Counted from the stretch's first letter, positions 1 through 8,217 are shown. The stretch is DNA of 13,822 nucleotides from an uncultured Clostridia bacterium (GCA_937915775.1 CALGGQ010000005.1:1-13822); one strand, 5' to 3'. The notes: generated by a model from the letters alone, not told the origin. Made by a program: numbers and translations.

Positions 1-3
1 GGC

Positions 4-585
4 TTATTTCGCTTTGCCCTCTATCGTAATACGGCTGACGTAAAAGGTCTTTTCCGTTTTCTTTTCCACAGAAAAATGAACTAACGTCACTGCGTCGTAA
101 GATTTTGTTTTATAGCGGATATACTGCTGGCGAAGTTCCTTTTCCGGCGCATGCAGATAGTGAAACGGCGAGGAAACAACGGCACGAATATCCCGCTTGG
201 TAAAGCGGTTCTGACCGATTGCTTCCGTTATGTCGCTAAGCAGCGCATAATCAATATCAGCATATATATCGTGCAGCTTTTTTGCATCGGAATAGGCTGA
301 CAGTGAATATACATAATAGCCGAGCTCGCTGTCAAGGATACTGAGCTCATAGCGGTGTCCTTGCGTGAAAAACGCGCATTCCAGAGAATTGTCGCTCTCT
401 TTGAAAGTAACGTTTTCAGCCTTGTCCTCCAGCAGCGACGTCAGCGTTTCCTTGTAATTATCAAGACTCTGTGTACTGGCGGCTGAGGTGATGACTTTCA
501 CGGTGCCGAAGCGGTAAAGCCCCGTCAGCGTCAGCACCAGCAGCAATGCACAGGTTATCACGGAATACAGTAAGGGCTTTTTCAT
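4..585 (-). CDS. Unrecognised single-pass membrane-anchored protein, last gene of two-component operon
   Basis: I do not recognise this 193-residue protein. It starts with two lysines and a hydrophobic segment (about residues 5-26), which fits a signal anchor or uncleaved signal peptide. The remaining ~165 residues would lie outside the membrane; they are polar and rich in Tyr and Lys, with no motif I know. There is no lipobox around the only Cys in the hydrophobic segment. Its ATG overlaps the TGA of the sensor kinase as ATGA (583-585 against 582-584), so translation is probably coupled, although a strong Shine-Dalgarno (AAAGGGGG, about 593-600) also precedes it. The stop TAA is at 4-6, so the gene is complete. 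Its position suggests an accessory protein of the kinase, for example one that modulates sensing, but that is inference from position only. Confidence 0.8.
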   Translation of the reverse strand: MKKPLLYSVITCALLLVLTLTGLYRFGTVKVITSAASTQSLDNYKETLTSLLEDKAENVTFKESDNSLECAFFTQGHRYELSILDSELGYYVYSLSAYSDAKKLHDIYADIDYALLSDITEAIGQNRFTKRDIRAVVSSPFHYLHAPEKELRQQYIRYKTKSYDAVTLVHFSVEKKTEKTFYVSRITIEGKAK

Positions 586-2984
586 CGCAGCGCCCCCTTT
601 GTTTTCGGAAGCATGACCTGGGCTTTGAAGAGGTCGCCGTCAATCGTGAGATAGAGGTGGCCGTGCTGCGCCTTGCAGAGATTATCCGCGATGGAGAGCC
701 CGAGTCCGTTGCCCTCATTCGTACGGGATTTATCGCCGCGGACGAAGCGTTCCGTCAGTTCCTGCGGAGTGATATCGAGCGGCTGTGCCGAAATATTTTT
801 GATTTCAAAGATGCTGAAATTCTGGCTCTCATACACGTCGCAGTAGACGCGCGTGCCTCTTGCCGAATATTTCTTTGCGTTGGAAATCAGATTTTCGAGC
901 ACGCGGAAGGTTTTGTTGCCGTCGCAATAGGCATTGATATTGCCGTGGTCGCCCTTGAACACCAGCTCCAGACCATTGTCAACGAACTCCTGATGGCGCT
1001 CGTAAACCGCCTGCGCCGCAAGCTCGCTCAGCGACAGCTCCACGGGGTTCAGCGTAATCACGCCGCTGGTAATTTTGGACGCTTCAATCAGATCCTCAAT
1101 CAGCCGCTTTAAGCGGTTGCTCTTTTCATCCAGCACGCCGATATATTCTTTGGCGTTTTCATCCTCAATCTCGCAGCCTTTCAGCAGGTCAACATAGCTG
1201 ATAATGGAGGTGAGCGGCGTTTTTAAATCGTGCGAAACATTGGTAATCAGTTCCGTTCGCATCCGCTCGTCGCGCACCGCCTTATTGACGGCAGCGTCCA
1301 GCTCCTGACGGGTATACTGCAGCGAATTCACCAGCGTTTTGAGGCTGTTCGGCAGCTTGTTATAATCCACCTGCGGCACCGTTCTGGTATGCGCTGCGGC
1401 AATAATCGCGTCCAGCTTTTTGACATAATCCACCGCGTAGACAAGGCACACGATGTTAAAGACAATCAGAACGACGATAGGCATAATGGCAACGACCACA
1501 TCGGCATCCGCCGCAATGAAGAAGAACACGTCAAACAGCATCATCAGATTGACGAGCAGATAGGCAATCACCCAACGAATCAGCGCTTTTCTGAAGTTGT
1601 GCGGTTTGAAAGTGAAGAGAGAACGGATGCCCTTACCAATAGCGACAATCGGCTTGATAATGATCCAATTAAACAGCATCACGACCAGCAGATTCGAGAA
1701 AAAGTTTTTCTCGCTCTTGCAAACTCTCACAACGGAGGACAGCAATTCAATCAACAGTGCCCAGATAAGCCCCGACAGCACGATGGCGCCGTAGCGCACC
1801 AGCTGCATCAAGTCAGCATCGACGACATCGTAAAAATCCTCGGCACAGACGGCTATGATGGCGACTAAACCGGTAATTGCCGCAGCGGACAGCACCAGAT
1901 GCACGTCGCTCGGTAGATAATCAATCCACGCACGCTTGACCTTGCCGTTTTCCAATCGTTTGCCGCAGACGCTTAAATAATACGCCAGGAGGATAACAGC
2001 GGCAACGAAGAGAGCGGCACCGGCAAGCAGCAGCGTTTTCAAATTGTATTTCTGCGTTCTGGAAAAGCTGTCGATAATTTCACGGTAACTGCTGACCGTC
2101 AGCCCTGCATCGTAATCGACGTAAAGGTAGATTTCATAATCTTCCCAATCCAGATACAGCTTACCCGTCTTTTCATCCTGATAGTTTTGGAGCACGTCCT
2201 TGAATTTTTCGGAATAGGACGGCTGATTATTGATAACGGACAGCGCATATGGCTGCTTCATCACGTCCTCCACCTTCACGTCAGTGAGGTTGGAAAGCAC
2301 ATTACCCGTTTTGGTGTTTTTGAGAGAATAATACAAATCGCCCGCTATATCGTGGTGATAATATTCACTAAGACTCTCCCCGTTCACATTATCACGGTAG
2401 CGTTTGTTACTGATGTAATCGTGGAGCATTGCCGTCAGCTTTGTCGCGGCGGTTTCATGGGTATCGCGATAGGTAATCTCATTATCCGTATCGTTATATA
2501 GCGATACATCAAAAACGTATTCAACATCGCTGTAGTAGAACGAATCGTTAAACTGAAAACGGTTATCAAGGATTTCTTCCTTTCCCCCGTATTCCTCGTA
2601 CCCGTCATAGTCCTCGTTATCAAACTGCTCGTAGGCAAGCATAGCACCGTCGAGCTGCTCGTCAAAGCGTTTGAGCGCATTCTGCAGCATTTCCGCCTGC
2701 TGCTCTAAAAGCGCTTTCTGAATCGCGTCGTCATCGGACAACGCGTCCTCGACGGTCAGATTGCGAATGTCGTCGTGCAGCTGACTGGCAAGCGGCCAGC
2801 AATCGGCAAGGGTTAACTGCTTGTTTGAAGAATTCAATAAGTCATGATAATCTCTGCCGTAATATACTGCCTCCGTGATATCAACGGCACAGAGAAACGC
2901 TCCCGCCATACAGATAACGCTCAGCAGCACACAGAGAAACTTGACAAATGCATTAGTATTTCTGGATTTTGTAGCCAAGACCAT
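582..2984 (-). CDS. Seven-pass membrane sensor histidine kinase with large extracellular domain
   Basis: An 800-residue sensor kinase that should autophosphorylate on His and pass the phosphate to the adjacent regulator. Transmembrane segment 1 is at about 13-34, followed by an extracellular domain of about 280 residues (35-315), then roughly six more membrane segments (316-338, 361-381, 395-419, 430-448, 469-492, 496-518). The dimerisation/phosphoacceptor helix has the H-box VSHDLKTP with His585. The ATPase domain has the N-box NLISNAKKYS (698-707) and G2 box EGNGLGLSIA (757-766). The usual G1 DxGxG is replaced by IKNIS (728-732), a variant I recall from Clostridia kinases with the same FVRGDKSR context, so I do not think the enzyme is broken. 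It overlaps the regulator by 32 nt. An AAAGG site at 2991-2995, six bases upstream of the ATG, supports this start. The ligand is unknown. Confidence 0.93.
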   Translation of the reverse strand: MVLATKSRNTNAFVKFLCVLLSVICMAGAFLCAVDITEAVYYGRDYHDLLNSSNKQLTLADCWPLASQLHDDIRNLTVEDALSDDDAIQKALLEQQAEMLQNALKRFDEQLDGAMLAYEQFDNEDYDGYEEYGGKEEILDNRFQFNDSFYYSDVEYVFDVSLYNDTDNEITYRDTHETAATKLTAMLHDYISNKRYRDNVNGESLSEYYHHDIAGDLYYSLKNTKTGNVLSNLTDVKVEDVMKQPYALSVINNQPSYSEKFKDVLQNYQDEKTGKLYLDWEDYEIYLYVDYDAGLTVSSYREIIDSFSRTQKYNLKTLLLAGAALFVAAVILLAYYLSVCGKRLENGKVKRAWIDYLPSDVHLVLSAAAITGLVAIIAVCAEDFYDVVDADLMQLVRYGAIVLSGLIWALLIELLSSVVRVCKSEKNFFSNLLVVMLFNWIIIKPIVAIGKGIRSLFTFKPHNFRKALIRWVIAYLLVNLMMLFDVFFFIAADADVVVAIMPIVVLIVFNIVCLVYAVDYVKKLDAIIAAAHTRTVPQVDYNKLPNSLKTLVNSLQYTRQELDAAVNKAVRDERMRTELITNVSHDLKTPLTSIISYVDLLKGCEIEDENAKEYIGVLDEKSNRLKRLIEDLIEASKITSGVITLNPVELSLSELAAQAVYERHQEFVDNGLELVFKGDHGNINAYCDGNKTFRVLENLISNAKKYSARGTRVYCDVYESQNFSIFEIKNISAQPLDITPQELTERFVRGDKSRTNEGNGLGLSIADNLCKAQHGHLYLTIDGDLFKAQVMLPKTKGALR

Positions 2985-3642
2985 ACACCACCTTTAAGTA
3001 TTTGGGTTCCTTCGGATTAATTTCGATTTTTTCACGAATGTTGCGGATATGTACGGTGACGGTCTTTTCAATGCCGAAGGAAACCTCGTTCCATACAGCC
3101 TCGTAAATTTGTGATGAGGTGAGGACGGCATTCATATTTTTCATCAGATATTCCAGAATCAGATATTCTCTCGCCGTCAGGTGAACGGGCTCGCCGTCTA
3201 CGGTAACGAGCTTCGTCTTGGTGTCCAGCACCAGTCCGCCCGTGACGAGCTGAGAATCCGTGATTGCCATCGAGCCGAGGGTGGAATACCGCCGAATCTG
3301 GCTCTTTACCCTTGCCATCAGCTCCAGCGGATTAAACGGCTTCGTCACATAATCGTCCGCCCCGAAGGACAGACCGGTGATTTTATCCGTATCCTCACTC
3401 TTGGCGGACAGCAGAATAATCGGGAAGTTGTACTTTTCGCGGATTTGCAGGGTGGCTGACAGACCGTCCAGCTCCGGCATCATAATGTCAAGAACGAGGC
3501 AGTGCACCTCCTCCTTCTCAATCACCTCCAGCGCTTCCCTGCCGTTCATCGCGGTCAGCACGCGGTAACCCTCATGTTCCAGATAAATCCTGATGGAATT
3601 TAAAATCGCACTGTCGTCATCACAAACCAATACACTATACAT
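2953..3642 (-). CDS. OmpR/PhoB-family DNA-binding response regulator
   Basis: A full-length 229-residue regulator. The receiver domain (about 1-118) has the acidic pocket Asp8-Asp10, phosphoacceptor Asp52 in VLDIMMPELDG, Ser79 at the switch Thr/Ser position, Tyr98 and the invariant Lys101 before Pro. The C-terminal half (about 130-229) is a winged-helix DNA-binding domain with the typical LTAREYLILEYL and VTVHIRNIREKI helices and the ending VYGLGYKI. The start is supported by a near-perfect AGGAGG at 3650-3655, seven bases upstream of the ATG. It is the first gene of a three-gene unit with the overlapping kinase and the membrane protein after it. It is probably phosphorylated by that kinase; target genes cannot be told from sequence, but repeats just upstream suggest autoregulation. 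Confidence 0.96.
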   Translation of the reverse strand: MYSVLVCDDDSAILNSIRIYLEHEGYRVLTAMNGREALEVIEKEEVHCLVLDIMMPELDGLSATLQIREKYNFPIILLSAKSEDTDKITGLSFGADDYVTKPFNPLELMARVKSQIRRYSTLGSMAITDSQLVTGGLVLDTKTKLVTVDGEPVHLTAREYLILEYLMKNMNAVLTSSQIYEAVWNEVSFGIEKTVTVHIRNIREKIEINPKEPKYLKVVYGLGYKIQKY

Positions 3643-3693
3643 ATGCTCTCCTCCTCGCTACCCACTTTACTCACTGAATCGCAAAATGGCTAC

Positions 3694-3712
3694 AAGAAAA
3701 TCTTAAGAAAAT
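3694..3712 (-). promoter_or_regulatory. Two direct 8-mer repeats with 11-bp period, candidate response-regulator box
   Basis: On the minus strand the octamer ATTTTCTT occurs at 3705-3712 and again at 3694-3701, with start-to-start spacing of exactly 11 bp. OmpR/PhoB-family regulators commonly bind such head-to-tail half-sites one helical turn apart. The pair lies 52-70 bp upstream of the regulator's ATG and just downstream of the candidate -10. Binding here could repress, or could activate a promoter I have not located. The A/T-rich content means a chance match is possible. Confidence 0.4.
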
Positions 3713-3721
3713 TCAAAGTTC

Positions 3722-3750
3722 ATCATATCATAGAATCCGTCAGAATACAA
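3722..3750 (-). promoter_or_regulatory. Candidate sigma-A promoter of the two-component operon
   Basis: On the minus strand TTGTAT (3745-3750) is followed after 17 bp by TATGAT (3722-3727), a 5/6 match to the -10 consensus; TATGAT also occurs five bases earlier. The -35 is weak (3/6). It lies between the protease terminator and the regulator gene, where a new promoter is expected. Confidence 0.4.
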
Positions 3751-3751
3751 G

Positions 3752-3783
3752 CAAAAAGACTGCCCTGTAAAACAGGACAGTCT
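3752..3783 (-). terminator. Rho-independent terminator of the S8 protease gene
   Basis: On the minus strand an 11-bp stem (AGACTGTCCTG with CAGGGCAGTCT, one G-U pair) closes a five-base loop TTTTA and runs straight into a T tract (TTTTT, then GC). The hairpin begins 11 bases after the protease TAA at 3795-3797. Read on the plus strand the stem has a C-A mismatch and no comparable T tract, so it belongs to the minus-strand gene. It separates the protease from the two-component operon. Confidence 0.88.
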
Positions 3784-3794
3784 GTCATATTTAC

Positions 3795-6700
3795 TTACTT
3801 TTCCTTCACTACTTTAGCGGTAACCTTAACAGTTTTGGTATTCAGCAGCAGCTTAGCGGAAGTGGAATTCTTTGATTTCACCTTCTTGCCCTGGCTGATG
3901 GAGGCAATCTTGTAGCCCTCCTTCGGTGCCAGCGTAATGGAAATCGTATCGCCGTAGGCGTAATTCTTCTTCAGCTTCGTCACAACTGTTGCGTTCTTAA
4001 CGGCAGAGGTGTTCACCTTAGCATAACCGTTTCCAATGTCAAGCACATAAACCGTGGGACCGTATCCCTCGTCAAAGTCGCTATAATCATCGTATTCACC
4101 GTCATCCACATAATCCTCATCGTCGTAGGATACGCCGCCGAGCAGTCTGTAATCCTCGATATCGTCAATATCCAGTACGGTATCGGCTGCAGGGAAAGCA
4201 ATGAACTTGCCCGGCAGAGTGGTACCGTAAACCTTCGGGTCACTCAGGCTGTTGCGGGAGGAATACTTCGATTTAATCAGCTTATCGTTCTTGACATCAT
4301 AATAGTAGGTATCGCCGTAGCCATAGCAATAAACACCGTTGAGCAGTAAGCCCTTCTTGGCAAAGCCAAAGGAGCCCTGATACAGTTTGACGGTATTACC
4401 CATCTCATCCTTCAGCTCGGAATAATCCTCTGTCTTGACAGACACCTTGGACGCCTTCCACTGCTTGCCGTCAAAGGTAATGATGGCGGGCAGCTTGCCG
4501 TCCTCCTCAGCGCCGTAAACGCCGACGAGCTTGTTGCCGTACTGAACAAAACGGGTGTAGGCTCTGCCCTTCGGCAGCGTTGCCTTTGTCTTAACGAATT
4601 TGCTCTTCTTCGCCAGATAGCGATATACCTTATCGCTGTACTTACCGGTGCTACTGTCATAGCCGCCCGCAAGATAAATGGCGCCATTGTAAATACCGAG
4701 AGAGGAACCGAACAGCGCATTATCGGGGACCTCGGCGAGCTTGGTGGTTTCGCCGGTATAGAGCGTAAACTTACCGAAAGCATTATCGTAGCCGATGACC
4801 GTTCCCGTTGAGGTGGCGTAAATCGGACGCACCGCAACAAAGAAGATACTGCCATTTGCATAAGCTGCTGAAGTAATGTTATACATCACCTCATCCACCG
4901 CAGAAACATCAAAGAGCACCGTCGGGTCAAGCTGGTAATCGAGCATATTATAGAGATAGGCACCGGCTTCCTTATCCTTGGTAATTTTGCCAATAAAGCC
5001 GTACTCGCTGACATAATAGGATTTATCGCCGGCAGGCAGGAAGAAATCATTGCCGGTCACGCCTTCCGGCGCGCTCATCACTTCACTTGACAGCGGAATC
5101 AGCTTTTTCTTGGAAACAAGCGCTGTTGCCTTGTCGCTGCCGTTCTTATTGGTAACCTGAACCGTAATCTTTTTGGTATTGTATTTCTTATCCTTAATCA
5201 CAATCTTATGGCTCTTGGAACGGGCAGGCTTGACCTCCTTGCCGTTAATCATCACAGAGGTGGTACCCTTAAAGGAGCCTGTAATCTCAATATTGCCCTT
5301 GCTGTTATAAGCGACGTCGGCAATCATCGGCGGCGTCACTGCCAGATTGTCAAGAGAGAGCACACGGGCGTTATCCGTCTTACCCTGCAGGGAGGCGGAA
5401 ATTCTGCCGGTGTTCTTAATCATATTAATAATATCCAGCGGCGTTGCTTTCGGATACGCATTATGCAGCAGTGCCACAGCGCCGGCAACGTACGGCGTTG
5501 CCATCGAGGTACCGCAGTAAAAATCGTACTTGAGGAAATCGTCTGCCTTCACATCCTGCTTGCTGATAGCAAGGTCATCGAGATTAAACTCGGTATCCTT
5601 GGCATACGCCTCCATAATAAAGACAAGCTGTCTGTCCTTCGCTTTGGTATAGTTTGTAGCCGTAACATCCACATCGAAGAAGGAATGGCTCCAGTAATTA
5701 CCGGTTGCCGAGCCGCCGACCTCTGCCACAGCATCGGTGTTAAATATATCGTCAAACTTCTTTTCCAGATCCCACTCAGCCGGTACATCAAATACCATAG
5801 CATAGGAATTCTTCACGCCGCTGCTCATCATACTAATGGAATAGTTCTTATTCTCATCTGCAATAGAGAACGGAATGGCGAAGCAGTAGAGCGCCGGCTT
5901 TTCCTCTGTCGCCTCCTCCGTCAGCTTCAGCGAAAGGCTCTTGCCCTTGGTGTTGCCGAAATAGCGGTCGGACTGACCGACGGTTACCTTGTCGGAGATT
6001 TCAACGCTAAAGAAATCCTGCTTCGGCGCCTTGATTTCGGGATAGCCGAAATCGCCTGCCTTCAGCGTACTGTTATATTCCTGCAGGGAAGCCACTAATT
6101 TGCTGCGGCGGTTTGCCGTATAAATCGTCGGGTTGAAGCAGTTATACGACACGGTGGAAAGAATATCCACACCGGGAGCCGCCACGTCGGTCAAGCCCTT
6201 GCCGTAGTTGGAGAAGTCGGCAAGCTCGTCCTTTTCGTTCGTCGCGGCAACGGTCAGCTGATAGTTGCTGTTGCAGGCGGCGGGAATGACATAGTATTCC
6301 TCTTCAAATACGATGCCGAGGAATTCCTCTTTCTGCGGCTGGGTGATATCCTGCGCCTCGTTGCCTGCTGCCACAAGGGAGATAACGCCTGCCTCACCGA
6401 ATTGGTCAAAAATTTCCTCAAAGACGGCGAGCTCTTCCTTTTCGCCCATACCGCCCCAGGAGTTACTGATAGCAACAACGTTTTCACCGAGCTCGATAGC
6501 ACGGTTGATGTATTCATACGCAGCGAGCACGCCCTCTGTATCGCCGTAGCCGTCAGCCGTCAGCCATTTGAGCGCCATAATTTTGGTGTTCGTCTGGTTA
6601 ATACCGCTGATGCCCTTCTTGTTATCGGAAGCGGCGGTAATAATACCGGCGCAGTGCGTGCCGTGACCGTTATTATCCAGCGGTGAATGGTCCTTGATTT

Positions 6701-7340
6701 CGCCCGTAAAGTCATAGCCGTACTTACCGAGCAGGCGGGAGCCGTGCTTATTCACCCACAGCTTTCCCTTGAATTCAGCGCTGTTATAATCAATACCGGT
6801 ATCCACAACGGCAACGATCTGCTCCTTGTCGGATTTAGCCGCCTTTGCCCATACCTTTTCGGCATTGACATCCAGACCGGCGGTACCGCCGTTCTGCCCC
6901 TGATTATCAAGCGCCCACTGATAATCGGAAAAGCTGTCGTTCGTGATAGACGTGATATGCTTCTTCGTGTTCGGGAAGGCATATTTGACGTTCTTACTTT
7001 TTTTCGCTTTTCTGATTAACTGCTTGGTGGACAGCTTGGAGGATTTCAGCACAGCCACATTCAAATCCGATTTACCGCTGCCGGTGATATCGGAAAAGCT
7101 GTATAAGTTCTTCAACTGCACCTTTTTGCCGAACATATCGGAAATGCCGGAGGCGTTGAGCGTTCTCTTATCGGAATCACTGTTAAAGACAACGATTGCC
7201 TCGCCTTCGGTATAATCAAGTTTGGTGTTATTATCCGCTTTTAAAACAGATGCCGAAGCGGAAAGCGGCATAGCGGCAAATGACATTGCCATTAACACTG
7301 CCAGCATGACGGCAGCTATTTTTTTCATAAACCCTTTCAT
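3795..7340 (-). CDS. Secreted S8 (subtilisin-family) serine peptidase with in-domain insertion and kelch-like C-terminal region
   Basis: An 1181-residue secreted endopeptidase. A signal peptide ends near residue 30 (hydrophobic 8-24, then SASAS). A probable propeptide (about 40-130) precedes the subtilase domain. The triad is Asp180 (VVDTG), His226 (NGHGTHCAG) and Ser612 (GTSMATP), with oxyanion Asn327 (AAGNEA). Between AAPGVDILST (387-396) and GTSMATP (610-616), normally about 20 residues, lie about 210 residues; the extra part looks beta-rich. Residues about 670-745 look like a small beta domain, 760-1060 contain kelch-like repeats (clearest at 884-907), 1055-1093 is an Asp/Tyr-rich tract, and 1115-1181 resembles a basic bacterial surface-repeat fold. 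I see no LPxTG anchor, so it is probably released or loosely bound. The ATG at 7340 has AAGGAG (7348-7353) seven bases upstream; Met5 is an alternative. The gene has its own promoter and terminator. The substrate is unknown. Confidence 0.94.
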   Translation of the reverse strand: MKGFMKKIAAVMLAVLMAMSFAAMPLSASASVLKADNNTKLDYTEGEAIVVFNSDSDKRTLNASGISDMFGKKVQLKNLYSFSDITGSGKSDLNVAVLKSSKLSTKQLIRKAKKSKNVKYAFPNTKKHITSITNDSFSDYQWALDNQGQNGGTAGLDVNAEKVWAKAAKSDKEQIVAVVDTGIDYNSAEFKGKLWVNKHGSRLLGKYGYDFTGEIKDHSPLDNNGHGTHCAGIITAASDNKKGISGINQTNTKIMALKWLTADGYGDTEGVLAAYEYINRAIELGENVVAISNSWGGMGEKEELAVFEEIFDQFGEAGVISLVAAGNEAQDITQPQKEEFLGIVFEEEYYVIPAACNSNYQLTVAATNEKDELADFSNYGKGLTDVAAPGVDILSTVSYNCFNPTIYTANRRSKLVASLQEYNSTLKAGDFGYPEIKAPKQDFFSVEISDKVTVGQSDRYFGNTKGKSLSLKLTEEATEEKPALYCFAIPFSIADENKNYSISMMSSGVKNSYAMVFDVPAEWDLEKKFDDIFNTDAVAEVGGSATGNYWSHSFFDVDVTATNYTKAKDRQLVFIMEAYAKDTEFNLDDLAISKQDVKADDFLKYDFYCGTSMATPYVAGAVALLHNAYPKATPLDIINMIKNTGRISASLQGKTDNARVLSLDNLAVTPPMIADVAYNSKGNIEITGSFKGTTSVMINGKEVKPARSKSHKIVIKDKKYNTKKITVQVTNKNGSDKATALVSKKKLIPLSSEVMSAPEGVTGNDFFLPAGDKSYYVSEYGFIGKITKDKEAGAYLYNMLDYQLDPTVLFDVSAVDEVMYNITSAAYANGSIFFVAVRPIYATSTGTVIGYDNAFGKFTLYTGETTKLAEVPDNALFGSSLGIYNGAIYLAGGYDSSTGKYSDKVYRYLAKKSKFVKTKATLPKGRAYTRFVQYGNKLVGVYGAEEDGKLPAIITFDGKQWKASKVSVKTEDYSELKDEMGNTVKLYQGSFGFAKKGLLLNGVYCYGYGDTYYYDVKNDKLIKSKYSSRNSLSDPKVYGTTLPGKFIAFPAADTVLDIDDIEDYRLLGGVSYDDEDYVDDGEYDDYSDFDEGYGPTVYVLDIGNGYAKVNTSAVKNATVVTKLKKNYAYGDTISITLAPKEGYKIASISQGKKVKSKNSTSAKLLLNTKTVKVTAKVVKEK

Positions 7341-7405
7341 AATACACTCCTTAAAATTTTTTTGTTTGTTTACAGTTTTCCTACCACCTCTTTATCTTTA
7401 TCATC

Positions 7406-7433
7406 ATTATATATAAGTATAAATGATTGACAA
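7406..7433 (-). promoter_or_regulatory. Strong sigma-A-like promoter of the S8 protease gene
   Basis: On the minus strand TTGTCA (7428-7433, 5/6 match to the -35) and a perfect TATAAT (7406-7411) are separated by 16 bp. Transcription should start near 7399, giving a leader of about 58 nt before the protease ATG with AAGGAG near its end. The promoter lies just downstream of the stop of the preceding membrane-protein gene, so the protease is probably transcribed on its own. Confidence 0.75.
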
Positions 7434-7454
7434 AACTGTTGCAATAGAATCCGA

Positions 7455-7982
7455 TTATTTCAAAATATTTTTTATACGCTTTTCATATTTTGACTGATAG
7501 AGGAACAGCAGCCGATTGTACAGCACTTCATAGAAGAAAAAGACAATATTAGCTCCGACAAGAAGAAGCAGGGCGCCCCATTTGCCGAGCGTATTATCAA
7601 ACGGAATTCCCAGCACATAAATCAGTATCAGCTGCACAGTTATCATAGAGCCGTTAAACAGGAATAATTTGGCAACTATGCACAAAATCTTACTTCTCAT
7701 TTTTTCAATTGCCGCTTTAATGATGGGATAATAGCCAAAAAACAAGGCATAAATCAGTCCTGTTTCCTTATCCGGCATCAGCACGGTGCCGAGAATGCTG
7801 ACCGCAATGAAGCTGATGAGGGCGCTTTTCTTCCCCGCTGTCTGCAGCAAAAACGTAATCAGAAAGGAGCAGAGTAGCGGCGATACATAAGAAAAAATCC
7901 ATATCACGGAGCCGAGATACAGCAGCACCACTGAAAGCGCGCTTGCCACACCTGCCAGCGCCGTTATCTTACTTGCTTTCAT
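7455..7982 (-). CDS. Small polytopic membrane protein, resembling ECF-transporter S subunits
   Basis: A 175-residue, strongly hydrophobic protein with about five membrane segments (roughly 8-28, 29-47, 53-70, 76-90, 107-128, 135-160) and a basic C-terminus (YEKRIKNILK). The N-terminus MKASKITALAGVASALSVVLLYLG, with small residues in helix 1, and the total length recall the substrate-binding (S) subunits of ECF vitamin transporters and related unnamed Clostridia membrane proteins. I see no residue set that identifies a ligand, and no ECF ATPase or T subunit lies nearby, so this is a resemblance only. The start is supported by AGGTG at 7988-7992, five bases before the ATG. It stands between gyrB and the protease with its own gaps on both sides. 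No convincing promoter was found upstream. Confidence 0.75.
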   Translation of the reverse strand: MKASKITALAGVASALSVVLLYLGSVIWIFSYVSPLLCSFLITFLLQTAGKKSALISFIAVSILGTVLMPDKETGLIYALFFGYYPIIKAAIEKMRSKILCIVAKLFLFNGSMITVQLILIYVLGIPFDNTLGKWGALLLLVGANIVFFFYEVLYNRLLFLYQSKYEKRIKNILK

Positions 7983-8075
7983 CGCATCACCTACATATTA
8001 CCACTAATTAACTAAAGAGTACACCAAAATGCAAAAACGCAATAAAATCGCGTCGAAATGCAAGAAATAATACCA

Positions 8076-8097
8076 AAAATTGCGCTGATGCAATTTT
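8076..8097 (-). repeat. AT-rich hairpin downstream of gyrB
   Basis: AAAATTGC (8076-8083) and GCAATTTT (8090-8097) form an 8-bp perfect stem with a six-base loop. On the minus strand it ends in a short T run (TTTTT then GG). It lies 94 bp upstream of the membrane-protein gene and 121 bp after gyrB. It could be a weak terminator or a leader structure; the stem is mostly A/T. Confidence 0.4.
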
Positions 8098-8128
8098 GCG
8101 AAGAGGAAAAACATATGAAGTGATTGTT

Positions 8129-8150
8129 ATAAAAATGCTTGCATTTTTAT
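8129..8150 (-). terminator. Perfect A/T inverted repeat, possible gyrB terminator
   Basis: The 10-base arms ATAAAAATGC and GCATTTTTAT flank two bases. As RNA this folds into a stem with a T-rich 3' arm on either strand, about 70 bp after the gyrB TAA at 8218-8220. It is the best terminator candidate for the gyrB transcript and would work in both directions, but it lacks a GC-rich stem. I would not exclude readthrough. Confidence 0.4.
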
Positions 8151-8217
8151 TGAATCACGGAATGTGTTTTGACGAGGACCGTCGTTTGAGCCGCGCCGTT
8201 TAGTACATTTCTATCAG

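Noticed and set aside
800..880. Sensor kinase broken because the G1 DxGxG motif is missing
   Set aside because: The H, N and G2 boxes are intact, and the KNIS variant with FVRGDKSR context is, as I recall, common in Clostridia kinases.
1230..1868. Plus-strand open frame of 212 codons opposite the sensor kinase
   Set aside because: Its product is extremely rich in His, Gln, Asn and Asp, as expected from the complement of membrane-helix codons; the kinase on the other strand is unmistakable.
5208..6098. Plus-strand open frame of 296 codons opposite the protease
   Set aside because: Antisense to the clearly coding protease gene, with no recognisable domain or ribosome site.
7983..8110. Promoter for the small membrane protein
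   Set aside because: Several TTGCAT and A/T hexamers exist, but none had both a reasonable -35 and -10 at 16-18 bp spacing.
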